Source: Dromiciops gliroides | Taxonomy: Eukaryota; Chordata; Mammalia; Microbiotheria; Microbiotheriidae | Direction of reading: 5' to 3' | NCBI RefSeq assembly: GCF_019393635.1 | Contig: NC_057866.1 | Coordinates: 11,170,223 to 11,234,222, forward strand | Length of the DNA stretch: 64,000 bases | Part shown: piece by piece, positions 33,805 to 51,329 of the stretch | How positions within the stretch are numbered: position 1 is the stretch's first letter | Layout: every line of letters starts with the position of its first letter | Position numbers and translations under genes: made by a program | The notes under the pieces: model-generated | The model's database searches: none | Seen by the model: only the letters and a program-made list of their open reading frames with translations | What the model was told of the DNA's origin: nothing

Positions 33805-34615
33805 ATTTTGCTCTCCCTCTGTCTGTCTCTTCTCTATCTTTGTCTCTCTTTCAGTGTCTCCTCTTCTCTGTCTCCTCTCTCTCTATTTTTGTCTCTGTCT
33901 CTCCCTATCTCTCTCTGTCTTTCTCTCTGCCCCTCTCTTCATCTCTTTCTGTCTTTCTCTGTGTATCTCTTGGTCTCTCTGTGTGTCTCTCTCCTCTCCT
34001 GTTTTTCCTCTCTTTATCTCTGTCTCTCTGTGTGTCTCTGTCTCTGTCTTTCTCCTCTGTGCATGTCTTTGACTGTGTCTCTGTCTGTCTCTGTCTCTGT
34101 CTGACTTTCTCTGTGTGTGTGTGTGTGTGTGTCTTTGTCTCTCTGTGTGTCTCTTCTCTCTCTCCTCTCTTTCTATTTCTGTCTCTGTCTATCTGTCTCT
34201 GTCTCTGTCTCTGTGTCTTTCTGTGTCTCTCTGTATGTGTCTCTTTCTCTGTCTCTCTTCTGTCTGCAGGTTTGTCTTTCTCTTTGGCTCTGGCTCTGTG
34301 TCTTTCTTTTTGTTTCTCCCTCTGCTTCTTTCCCTGTCTCTTTCTAACTTTGTCTTGTTTCTGTCATTCTTCTCTCTCTCTCTCTCCCCTCTCTCCATGT
34401 CTGTATCTCTCTCTCTCTTTCTCTTTCTCTCCTCGGTCTGTCTTTCTCTCTGGCTCTGGCTCTCTCTGTCTTTCTGTCTCTCTGTCTCTGTCTCTCCTCT
34501 GTCTTTCTCTTTGGTTCTCTCTGTCTCTTTCTGTCTCTGTCTTTTTCCTCTCTCTGTGTGTCTCTCCTCTGTCTTTCTCTCTGGTTCTCTCTGTCTCTTT
34601 CTGTCTCTGTCTTTT
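33805..34615. repeat. Long CT-rich (TCTCTG/TCTG)n low-complexity tract
   Basis: About 800 bases of irregular tctctgtctctgtgtctctc units, with a short (tg)n run near 34110-34132. All six frames are Ser/Leu/Val- or Arg/Glu-rich and are artefacts. A shorter continuation lies at 34780-34850. Confidence 0.95.
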
Positions 34616-34775
34616 TTTTTTTTAATGTATAAGGTATTTTATTTTTTCCGTTACATGTAAAGATAGTTCTCAACTTTTGTTTATACAAGCTTTACAATTT
34701 CAGATTTTTCTCCCTCCCTCCCCTCCCCCCCCCTCCCCTAGACAGCAGGTAATCTGATATAGGTTATGTCTATAT
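34610..34775 (-). mobile_element. 5'-truncated L1 3' UTR fragment
   Basis: Poly(T), then gtataaggtattttattttt, ccgttacatgtaaagatag and ctcaacttttgtttatacaa, the reverse of the tiny L1 at 24.73 kb. Inserted inside the CT tract. Confidence 0.8.
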
Positions 34776-35634
34776 ATCTCTATTCTGTCTCTGTCTTTCC
34801 CCCATCTGTCTCTCTGTCTCTCTCTCCTCGCTCTCTCTCTCTTTTCCTGGCAGCATCAGGGGGTAAAGGTCCTTTTCACCTCTGGCATATGCTCCTTAAA
34901 CTCAGATAACCCTCGAGGGCCCTGAGAATCTGGCCTGGGGTTAGACCGCTTTGCCCTTTTCAGTTGTAGGCACAGGTGGTGGAGTCCTCAGGCCTGGCAG
35001 CTAGGGCTATGGTGACCTTGAAGCCAGGCTTCCAGGCCCAGTAGTGCTGCCAGCCCAGCAAGGACTGATAAGCCAAGCCGCCAGGGCCTTAGCACAAAGG
35101 GCTTTGCCTTGGAGACAGTGGGAAGAGGCTAAGCTGTGAACCCGCCCCTTCTCTTTCCCAGACGCTGAGATGGGGAAGGGAGAATGATGCCCCCACCAGG
35201 TGCTGGGGAATGTTTGCATCTTTGTTCTTGCTATACTTTGAAAGTAAATCCTTTGTCAAAGCTAATTTGTTTATCAGCTAAATGGAAGTAGGGTGCAGGG
35301 GCTCCAACAATTGGAGAAGCCCTGAAGTTACAGCGGAGGCTTGAGCCAAGAGCAGAAAGAGCAGAATCCTGGGGGGCCAGGCCTTGGGGGGCGGGGTGCC
35401 ATATGTTAACATAAAGTAACTTGGAACAACTTGGAACAATGCACTGACCAACCACAATTCCAAAAAACTGATAAGAAAACTTGCTACCAATCTTCAGAAA
35501 GAGGTGATGGACCCAAGATGCAGAATCAGACACAGTCAGTGAACATAGGGATGTGTTTCCTGTGACTGGGCACGTTTTTCTCAAGTGCTTTCTTTTTCTT
35601 CTTTTTTTCCAGTGGAAATGGGGATGGGAAAAAG

Positions 35635-35875
35635 AAAGGGGATAGGGTTAAGGAAGGAAGGAAAGAAGGAAGAAAGGGAGGGAGGCAGGAGAGAGGAGGG
35701 AGAGCAGAGAGAAAAGGAAGGAGGACGGGAGGGAGGGAGGAGAGAGAAGGAGGAAGGAAGGGAAAAGAATAGACAGGGAAGAGAGAGGGAAGGTGGAAGG
35801 TGGGAGGGAAGGAAGGAAGGAAGGAAGAAGGAAGGGAGGGAGGAAAAAGAAGGAGGAAGAAAGAAAGAATAGTAA
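35635..35875. repeat. GGAA/GGGA purine tract
   Basis: About 240 bases of G/A with ggaaggaaggaagg runs. Spurious Glu/Arg frames only. Confidence 0.9.
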
Positions 35876-35889
35876 TCAAAGCATTTCTT

Positions 35890-36030
35890 TCCTTCCCCCC
35901 CCCCCTTCCCCAGGCAATGAGGGTTAAGTGACTTGCCCAAGGTCACACAGCTAGTAAGTGTTAAGTGTCTGAGGCCGGTACTCCTGATTCTAGGGCTGGT
36001 GCTCTATCCACTTCGCCACCTAGCTGCCCC
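35890..36030 (-). repeat. WSINE1-type SINE
   Basis: Reverse-strand copy with an internal gap and duplication caaagcatttctt at 35877-35889 and 36031-36043. Confidence 0.93.
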
Positions 36031-36219
36031 CAAAGCATTTCTTAAATGTACAGAACAGAAGGAAGGCCTGAAAGACTGACAGACAAGTAGGAGAACTTTG
36101 AGGGTTACATATTGAATTTATTCTATATTTAAAAGAAAAACAAGCTTTTCATAACAGAGCTCTCCAGTCTCCTGTACAATCCTCTTTTGTTCTGCTTTGT
36201 ATTTGAAATGCCTCTTTTG

Positions 36220-36379
36220 GGGGCATCGAAGTAGCACAGTGGATAAAGCACCGACCCTGGATTCAGGAAGACCTGAGTTCAAATCCAGCTTCAGACACTT
36301 GACACTTACTAGCTGTGTGACCTTGGGCAAGTCACTTAACCCTCATTGCCCTGTCCCAAAAACAAACAACAATGGAAAA
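36220..36379 (+). repeat. WSINE1-type SINE
   Basis: Sense copy with diverged head (gggggcatcgaagtagcaca) and duplication gaaatgcctcttttg at 36205-36219 and 36380-36394. Confidence 0.93.
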
Positions 36380-37780
36380 GAAATGCCTCTTTTGTTTTGT
36401 GTTTGTTAAACCCAGAAAACAAAGGAGTAAATGAATGAATGAATGAATGCCTAAGACAATGGCCTTCTCATGGTCAATTGCTTGGTCAGGTCTCCTGAGC
36501 TGACCCCTTTTCTGCCAATCTCTCACTGAGAAAAGCCCTGGATTTGTGAGCATCTGCACACTCCCCATCTCCTAAGACTCCAAAGCACAAGTCACTATTA
36601 AGTGTGAGTCCCCCCCCAAACACAACAAGCCTGGTGTAAAGCCCTTACTGCCATTCCTGGTGAAGTGGGACACAGATACTAGAAATGCCTCAAATCAACT
36701 CCAGTGAGATTTCTGTTTCAATGTCCTCAACATGGTCATTAAGGTCCAATTAAAAGCACTTTGGATCTCCTTAGGGATGGGAAGGCTTGATTTCCACAGG
36801 GAAGAGGAGGTCATTTCCCATGACTCCACTCACAGATAGATAGCCATCCCCTCGATCTTGCCATGCCCCACAAATGCCCTACTTCCAGGCCGGTGAACTC
36901 TGACATTTCCTTTTCAGATCACAATTTGTTTCATTCCACTTCGATGTCTGCCTTGCAGGCTGGGACCTTCTTCTTTGTCCTCCCACTGACCAATAATCCC
37001 TCTTTCCCAGGCCATTCCCCCCACCCCACCCCCGCCCCCGCCCAAGCTGGTTAAACTCTCCTCCCTTCTCCATACTGACCCCTTAGGAATTTCTCCATCC
37101 TTTTCCTCTCTTTAGTTTCTTGACCCCTTACCCTATCACTGATTGTTTTGGATCATTCCCACCATCCACTGTCTTCTCTCCTGCTCACATGCTGCCGATG
37201 TTACTGGAGTGTTACCTGGATCCACTACCAGCTTATGTTAGATGACCCCACTGTGTCTTCACTGCAGCAAGGCAAGCATTTTACACCTGCCCCAAGGGAC
37301 TCACTTTCTACAACGACCTTTCTGAACCTTTAAACCCTCCCCCAGCTTCTCGTGGCTCTTTCCCCCCACCCCTCTTCCTCACCAGCCCCCCGCCCAGGAG
37401 ACTCTGGCTCCATTGGCTGAGAGCTCCCTCTTCTCCCCTCCTCAACTCACAGCCCCCAGAAGCTTCTGTCACAAACTCCTCCTTCTCCTCCCTCTCACAT
37501 AATTAGGGCTTTCTTTGCCAAAGCCAACCCCTCTACAGAGCACTGTCCCAAGTCCACCCCGTCTTCTCCAGCACATTGGCCCTCATTTATCTTCAAGCTC
37601 TCCTATCTACTCCCAGCTTCCCTACACCTACAAACATGCCCGGGATCCTTTATCATTCCATCTCTCCTCTCTTTTGTGGCTAAACCACTTGAGAAGGCCG
37701 ACCACAATAAATGTAACTGTTTCCTTTCTCTTTTGGCCTCATCATTCAACCAGAGCTATTCCCTCCAAAGTTACCCTCTT

Positions 37781-37922
37781 TTTTTTTTCTTTGCGGGGCA
37801 ATGGGGGTTAAGTGACTTGCCTAGGGTCACACAGCTAGTGTCAAGTGTCTGAGGCTGGATTTGAACTCAGGTACTCCTGAATCCAGGGCCAGTGCTTTAT
37901 CCACTGCACCACCTAGCTGCCC
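37781..37922 (-). repeat. WSINE1-type SINE
   Basis: Reverse-strand copy within the L2, with a perfect 18-bp duplication ctccaaagttaccctctt at 37763-37780 and 37923-37940. Confidence 0.95.
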
Positions 37923-39034
37923 CTCCAAAGTTACCCTCTTAATGGCCAAATCCAATGGCCTCTTCTCAAATCTTATTCTCTTTGACCTCTTGGAAGCTTT
38001 GGAGACTAGTGATCACTCTCTCCTCCTCATTACTCTTCTCTCTGAGTGTTCAGGACACCTCTCTGTCTCTGTGTCTGTGTCTCTCTGTCTCTCTCTCTCT
38101 CTGTGTCTCTGTGTCTCTCTCTCTCCTGGTTCTCCTCCTACCTCTCTGACCACTACTTCTCTGTCTACTTTGCTGGATCTTTATCCAGGTCATATCTACT
38201 AACCAACTGTGGGTATGTCCCAAGTTCAGTCCCTGGGCCCCCTTCTCTAAGCTGATGATTCTCAAATACACTTATTCAGAACTGACCTCCCTGTTGAACC
38301 TCCAGCTGCTTACTGGACATGTAGAACTGGATGTCCCATAGATATTGTAAAAGCTGACATGGCCCAAACGGAACCTGTCTTTCCCCTCAAACTCTTCCTT
38401 CTTCCCACTCCCTCATTCCTGTCAAGAGTACCGCCATCCCTCACCTCCTGGGCTTATAGCCAAGTCGCCTCCTCCACATCCAATGTGTTGCCAAAGCTTG
38501 TTGATTTGACATCCCTCACTCCTCCGTACTATGTCCCCTTCGCTCCTCTGATGCTGCCACCCCTCTGCCCCAGACCCTGGTAAGCTCATGTCTGGATTAT
38601 TGTGATCGTCCGCTGGTGGGTGAGCCTGCCTTCAGTCTCTCGCTGTGCCTCCTCCTGCTGCTCAAATGCCAAGACGATCTTGCTAAAATTCAGGTCTCAT
38701 CACATCACCTCCCTACTCAGTAAACTCCTGTCACCTCCAGGGTCAAATATAAAATCCTGTGTTGGGCATTCAAAGCCTTTCATCCCCTACCCCCTCCTGC
38801 CTTCCCAGTCTTCTTACACCTCACTCCCTGCCTAGTCCTCTTGGATTCAGTGACACCAGCCTCCTGGCTGGTGCTTGCACAACACCTTCCATCTCCAGAC
38901 TCCCAGCGTTTTCCCTGCCGGTGCCCCATGCCTGAAACTCCCTTCCTCCTGGCTTCAAGTCCCAGCTAAAATCCCACCATCTACAGGAAGCTTTTCCTGA
39001 TCCCCCGATCCCCCTTAATTCTGGTCCCTTCATT

Positions 39035-39190
39035 TTTTTTTTTTTTTTGGCAGGGTGAGGCAATGAGGATTAAGTAACTTGCCCAGGGTCACATAGCTAT
39101 TAAGTGTCAAGTGTCTGAGGCCGGATTTGAACTCAGGTCCTCCTGAATCCAGGGCCAGTGCCTTATCCACTGTGCCAACTAGCTGGCCCC
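39035..39190 (-). repeat. WSINE1-type SINE
   Basis: Reverse-strand copy with duplication tggtcccttcatt at 39022-39034 and 39191-39203. Confidence 0.95.
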
Positions 39191-40059
39191 TGGTCCCTTC
39201 ATTCTTAATTAGTGATTATCTCCAATTTATCCTGTACATGGAGTGTGTGTGCATAATCGTTGCTTCCTCCATTAGACTGTGAGCTCCTTGAAAGTAGAGA
39301 CAGTGCCTGGCACACAGTAGGACGTAGTGCCTGGCACACAGTAGGACAGGACCCTAACCCCAGCTTGTACCAAGCCGACTGACTGTGAAAGTCTGGGGCC
39401 AAGGCCCCAGGCCAAAGGAGGGCTATCCCCTGAGCTCCCGGAGGCAGGCCCCTCCCTAGTCAGCTCCAGTCACCTCCTCCCTCCCACCTCCCCTACCCCA
39501 GGCTTTCCTCCTGGCTGCCCCTGCTGCCCCGACCTTGCATCTCCCTAGATGGGCAGCTCTGCTGTGCCTTCACGCCGAGCTCTGCTGCTTCCTCATAAGG
39601 GACGAGTTCACATTTGCCCCCTGGGCTATTCCTGGCTGGGCGTGAGCTCACCCACCCCTATCCACATACACACCCCAACCCCCAACTCTGATTCCTTGGT
39701 ATTTTTAATCTTTGCTGGCCTCAGCCTCTTCTTGAGGCAAGGAGTGGAGCCTCCCCTGGCATCTGTGCGGCTCACACCCAGGGAGTGCTGCAGTCCCCCT
39801 CCCTCCTCCTGGTCACCCCCAAGAGCCCTGCAGTCCCCTTCCCCCACCACTTCAAGCCTTGGCGTGTGGGGGCGGGGCTCCAGGGCTCATGAGCCACTTC
39901 AGCCTGGGCCCATATGAGAGACAGAGGCACGGAGGGGGGAGGCCCAGCCAAGAGGGAGCCCCCCAGTACCAAATAGGGCACCTCTTTACCTCTGCCTAGT
40001 ATTCTCCCATTGTCCTATCCTCCCAAATTAGGACTCAAATGCCAATTCTCACTGGCAGT

Positions 40060-40160
40060 GTGACTCCAGGCAAATCATTTTATATGCCTAGACCTCAGTT
40101 TCCTCATCAGAACAATGGGGATAAAAACACCTCACAGGTGTTAAAAATTAGATTTGTAAA
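40060..40160 (+). repeat. MIR fragment
   Basis: Reads gtgtgactccaggcaaatca, agacctcagtttcctcatca and gaacaatggggataa in MIR order. Confidence 0.65.
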
Positions 40161-40176
40161 GTTGAAAGTGCTATAG

Positions 40177-40359
40177 AGGGGCAGCTAGATGGCGCAGTGG
40201 TAAAGCACCAGCCCTGGATTCAGGAGTACCTGAGTTCAAATCTGGCCTCAGACACTTGACACTTACTAGCTGTGTGACCCTGGGCAAGTCACTTAACCCT
40301 CATTGCCCTGCAAAAAAAATACAAAAAAAACCAAACCAAAACAAAACAAAACCAAATAC
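40177..40359 (+). repeat. WSINE1-type SINE
   Basis: Sense copy with a long A-rich tail and perfect duplication ttgaaagtgctatag at 40162-40176 and 40360-40374. Confidence 0.95.
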
Positions 40360-41624
40360 TTGAAAGTGCTATAGAAATGGGGATTAGTATAAGTTGTATT
40401 TTTTTTTTACAATAGCTTCAAGCTGTTTTCCTGGCCCTGATGCCTCCATCACTTCCAATCCTTAAAAAAAATAATGTCTCTGAGCTGGTGGGACAGCCCC
40501 TCTGCGTGGGATCACAAATCTAGCGTTGGAAGGCATCTCCCAGGCTGTCCAGTCCAATCAGTCCTAGAGAAGGGAAATGACCTGCCCAAGGCCCAAGGTT
40601 AGACGTGTCCAGGGTTGAGACCCAGGTCTTCAAACTCCAGAGTTCTTTTTGTTAAGGACTCCTCCAGGCATCGCTAGGGAGGCAGACACGACTGACAATG
40701 GCTCCTGCTTAAATTCTCCGGAGGGAACACAAAAGACATCAGGAAGGAGTAGATGGAGGGACAGCCTTGGAGTCAATGACCTGAGTTCAGATCTTGCTTT
40801 TTTAAATAGTGTGACTGGCCAAGTCACCTCCTTCTCAGAGCCCCAGGTTTCAGATGTAAATTACAGATGAGCTATCCATCTGTATCGGGGGATGGAGTTT
40901 TCATACTGGGAGGGCCCTAAACAAATGAAAATCCAGGTCTAGACAAAACAAAAAGTAATTTCAAGAGGGAGAGGCTGCTAACAATGGGGAGGCAGAGGGA
41001 AAGGTGAAGTATTTGAGGTGGCACATGGCTTGGGTTCAAATCTCTTCTAGACCTAATCTACAAACCTGTGGTCCTTCTGCCAAAGCTAAGGACCCAATTC
41101 AACATGCATTTATTAATCCGCTACTGCATGTAACAACTGCCTAATGGTGAGACTGCAGGCAGACCCTGGGTTGTGGGGTAGGAGGGGAAAGGCTCGGCAT
41201 TTTTTGGAAGGAGCAGGACCTTCTTGGCACCTGCAGATGCTGCCAGTCACTGCCTTCTCATCTTACATAGAGGCCCTGCTGTGGGGGAGGGGAGCCTGAG
41301 GGGAAGAGGACTTGTATCTCTTGGGGTCAGTTGAGTACAGGGGAGCTTCTCTGGGCTTTGGCCTTCCCAGTCACCCCAATTGGCTCCCAGTGGCCTCAGC
41401 CCTTCTCTTCCTCCCCCAGAGTTCTGCCCAAACTAGCCCTCCTCCCTTCCGCTCCTCTCTCTTTCAACGTCCCCTCCCTCTGACCCTAAGAGGGGGAAGG
41501 CTCCAAGAATAACCCCCTAAAAACTCGTTAGGGGACACAGGATGTACATGTCAAGGAAAGAAGGCTAATCCCGCGGGGAGGCCTTGACATGATGAGCCCC
41601 CTCCCACACCAGGACCCTGCTTAC

Positions 41625-41865
41625 CCATACATGGACAGCAGGACGGCCCCAGAAGGGAAGGGTGCCCAGAGCCAAGGGGCCGACACTGGGCTAGCCACCC
41701 TAGCAGCCTCGCCTTGCCCATGAAAGGTCCCTGCTGGACAGCTGCTCTGGCCCTTATCCAAATATGGAGCCCTTGAGACTGCCACCTCAAGGGAGGGGCA
41801 TGGGGATCCAATGTGGCCCCCCCAGTGCCAGTTCCTCCTCCTCCCCTCACGCTCAGGTATAAATA
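41625..41865 (+). promoter_or_regulatory. Actin promoter: CArG boxes, E-box, TATA
   Basis: TATAAATA at 41858-41865 sets a likely start near 41888. About 125 bases upstream of that start, 41758-41767 reads CCAAATATGG, a perfect CArG (SRF) box with the same core I recall from the proximal skeletal alpha-actin SRE. An E-box CAGCTG is at 41739-41744, and a one-mismatch CArG, CCATACATGG, is at 41625-41634. This arrangement is typical of striated-muscle actin promoters and implies SRF/MyoD-type control (inference). Confidence 0.75.
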
Positions 41866-41887
41866 CCCCAGGGCGGCCCGGACCCAG

Positions 41888-41936
41888 ACCACCTGCCAGT
41901 TTTCTCCTCCCAGAACTTCTGAGCCCCCAGGAGCTG
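41888..41936 (+). other. Probable noncoding exon 1 of the actin gene
   Basis: Begins about 25-30 bases after the TATA box and ends before the donor GTAAGA at 41937. All vertebrate sarcomeric actin genes have such a short noncoding exon followed by an intron ending a few bases before the ATG. Here the acceptor is at 43167-43168, 17 bases before the ATG. The exact start is inferred. Confidence 0.65.
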
Positions 41937-42124
41937 GTAAGAACCCAGGAATGCCTGGCCTTCCACTCACTTCTCCTCCGGTGGGGTAGGGCATGGGACC
42001 CCAGCTGTTTGACCTGGGGCAGGGAAGAGTCCATCGTGGCTAAACCTGAGCCAGGGGGTGGCTGCAGCATTTCAGCAGCTCAAAGATTCTTGCAGAAGGA
42101 GTGCGCAGCTGTTACTAGGCAAAG

Positions 42125-42415
42125 GAGGGGAGACAGAGAGACAGAGATAGAGTCAGAGACAGAGAGAGGGAGAAGAGAGGAGAAGAGAGGAGAGGAGAGG
42201 GGAGGGGAGGGGAGGGGAGGGGAAGGAGAAAGAGAGAGAGACAGAGAAAGAGAGAGAGATGGAGACTGAGGTAGAGAGAGACAGAGAGAGGAGAGAGCAG
42301 GGGAGAGAGAGAAAGAGAGGGAAAGACAGAGAAGACAGAGAGAGAAGATGAGAGAAACAGAGAGGATAGTCAGAGACAGAGAGGGAGGGAGGGGGAGAGG
42401 GAGGAGAGAGCAGAT
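42125..42415. repeat. GA-rich tract in actin intron 1
   Basis: Irregular agagacagagagagg units for about 290 bases. Low complexity, no coding value. Confidence 0.9.
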
Positions 42416-43134
42416 TTCACAGCTGGGACCAGGAGGCAGCTGGGCTTAGGACCCAAGGGAGTGGGGACCTTGCGGGAGGGGGAGAGAACTCAGTCAACAA
42501 GCATTTAAGGCACTTAGCATGTGCCTGGCACTGAGCTAATGGGGGGGGGGGAGGTGGCCCCTCCTCTCAGGGAGCTCCCTTTCTAAGGGCAAGCTCTGGT
42601 TGTCCCCAAGTAGACTGGTCAGGAGGGGGAGGGGGACACTATTTATGGTTTGCAGGGAATGGCCAGATACCCCACCTCTCCCCTCCTTCAAACCCTTCCA
42701 TGGTCCCAAAACAGGAACGAAAAGACAGGAAAGGCACAGGATTCCTTGGGGTCTGAGGACCTGATTTCATCTCTAGACTGGCTCTCCTACTCCCAGCATT
42801 ACAACGGGCCGGTCAATCCCCTCTCTCAGTTTCATCCCCAGGAAAATGAGGACTAGTTCGCTTCAGAATTAGGTGAAGCGGCTAACCCCTCAAAGGTGCC
42901 CAGCCAGGACCCCAGGATCCTGGGGAGGCTAAAGGACGGGCCTCAGCGATCTGGGGCGAGAGACAGGGGCTTTCTCAGGCTAAGTCTTGGAAGGATGGAG
43001 ATCCCTCTGTGAGGCAGGAAAGTTTAAAAAAAGGCTGGTTTTCTGGGTAAAGAAGAAAAGAACTCCCCCCGAGGCCCCCTCACAGCCCAAGGTGCCCCCG
43101 CCAGGAGCAAGAGAGGGGAGGGGGCAGACCCTAG

Positions 43135-49767
<6,633 letters not shown>

Positions 49768-50060
49768 GTCTCCAGCCACACAGCCTCCTGTCACTGCATT
49801 CTTGGCCCTTTCCTATTGCTTCTTCCTAGCCTTGCCAAAGCACACGCCCGCCATCTTTTCCACTTGGGCTGCTGTCCCCCCTGTGGCCGAGGGGCAGCAG
49901 CCACTGCTGTGGTAAAGGGAGACTCGTTCCTCTTCCTCCTTGGCAGGCGCCGTCCCCACTGTAACTTTGGCCTTGGAGAGCAGGGTAGCCAAGTGGTCTT
50001 TCTGAGAGAGGGAAACAACCTGTTTTCTGTATCGCAATAAAGCGTTGGAAAGGAAAATCG
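49768..50060 (+). other. Actin 3' UTR and poly(A) signal
   Basis: A repeat-free stretch of about 270 bases after the TAA. AATAAA lies at 50036-50041, followed by a GT-rich region (cggtgtccattgtcc). Cleavage is expected near 50060. Confidence 0.85.
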
Positions 50061-50320
50061 GTGTCCATTGTCCAGTCGCACCCATACCCCGCATGTCCTG
50101 CCTGGATGGCCTCCCCCAAACCACACACTTGGGCGAGGTGCCCCCATCCCTGCTTGCTTGTGTCTGACATGTCCCTTGATGGGGATGGGAGGGAGCAAAG
50201 AGAGACCTTTGGGGCTGCTGAGTCTCTGCCCTTGGGGCAAGAATATAGGGTTATGTGATAGGTGGTGGCAGATGTGCTCAAGAGATCTCAACTTTACACT
50301 TTCAAATATCAGTGGCTGAT

Positions 50321-50461
50321 GGGCAGCTAGGTGGCACAGTGGATAGAGCACCGGCCCTGAATTCAGGAGGACCTGAGTTCAGATCTGGCCTCAGACACTT
50401 GACACTTACTAACTGTGTGATCCTGGGCAAGTCACTTAACCCTCATTGCCCCGCCCCCCCC
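50321..50461 (+). repeat. WSINE1-type SINE
   Basis: Sense copy. Duplication caaatatcagtggctgat at 50303-50320 and caaatatcaacggctgat at 50462-50479 (two differences). Confidence 0.94.
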
Positions 50462-50544
50462 CAAATATCAACGGCTGATTTATACGTTGTATCCATTTAC
50501 ACAAGGATCAAACCAGGAGGACCCAAGCCCATGAGTCTTTCTAA

Positions 50545-51315
50545 TGTTAGAGCATGGAACACCACAGAATGTCAGAGGTGGAAGACACCTCAGAGAATAT
50601 CTAGTCTGGTCCTCTATTACAGATAGGGAAACTAGGGCCCAGAGAGGACCTGTCAGCTAGTGACTGAGTGGCAAAACCAGGAGTAACTTGGGCCTCTCTG
50701 ACCGACAGTCTTATCACCTTCCAATCATCCAGGTGTCCCAGGGAAATGATACAGAATGTCAGCACTGGGAGCTCCCAACACAAAACATCAGCTATGAGAA
50801 TCTGAGAGATATGGGAAGTCTTGGAGGAAGTGAGGCTGAGCAGATACATGAAGGCAGATGCAAGGGTCAGACTAGATGGCTTCAGGCTCCTTCCAGCTCT
50901 CCATTTGTGACTCCATGATTTAGTCACCTGAAAGGAAACAACCCAGAAAGACACCCCGACTTGGATTTGTTGTAATTAGAAGAGATCATAAAACCCTCCT
51001 TCGTTTTGTTAGCAGTGAGGCGGGGGCTAAGGGAAATAGAAGTGCTGGAGAGGGTGCTGGGTCACTGCATTTACTGAACTTGTTGCTGTTACAAGAGAGG
51101 GTTCTGTTTGGGGGTCCTATTCTCAGGAAGTAACTGTGGCACAAAAACACGAGGCATCTAATAAAACTTTGTTGAAAATAATTTTTTTAAAAACCACAGT
51201 GTCAGAGCAAGGAGGGCCACCCAGAGCACAGAATGTCAGAACTGGGATGGTCCTTAAGAAAGGGAATAGGGAATGTCAGAGCTAGGAAGGACCTTAGAAC
51301 AGAGAATGTTATAAA
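50545..51315. repeat. Repeated agaatgtcagagctggaagg-type units downstream of actin
   Basis: Variants of cagaatgtcagaggtggaag occur near 50565, 50752, 51229 and 51270, the last two close together, alongside MIR-like text at 50610-50660. Looks like an old interspersed repeat with internal reiteration; family not recognised. Confidence 0.45.
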
Positions 51316-51329
51316 AACAGACGCCCTGA

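Larger units (their letters stand above)
36860..39350 (+). mobile_element. L2-type LINE with reverse-transcriptase remnant
   Basis: Ends in ttagactgtgagctccttga and gtgcctggcacacagtagga, the L2/CR1-clade 3' hallmark. Upstream frames keep pieces like a reverse transcriptase: LEALETSDHSLLL (compare the FDTVDHSLLL motif) and WFSSYLSDHYFSV. Two SINEs and a ctct tract interrupt it. Diverged and not coding. Confidence 0.6.

Noticed and set aside
33840-34625. 261-aa + strand frame rich in Ser/Leu/Val/Cys
   Set aside because: Pure CT-rich simple repeat; all frames are open because the units lack stops.
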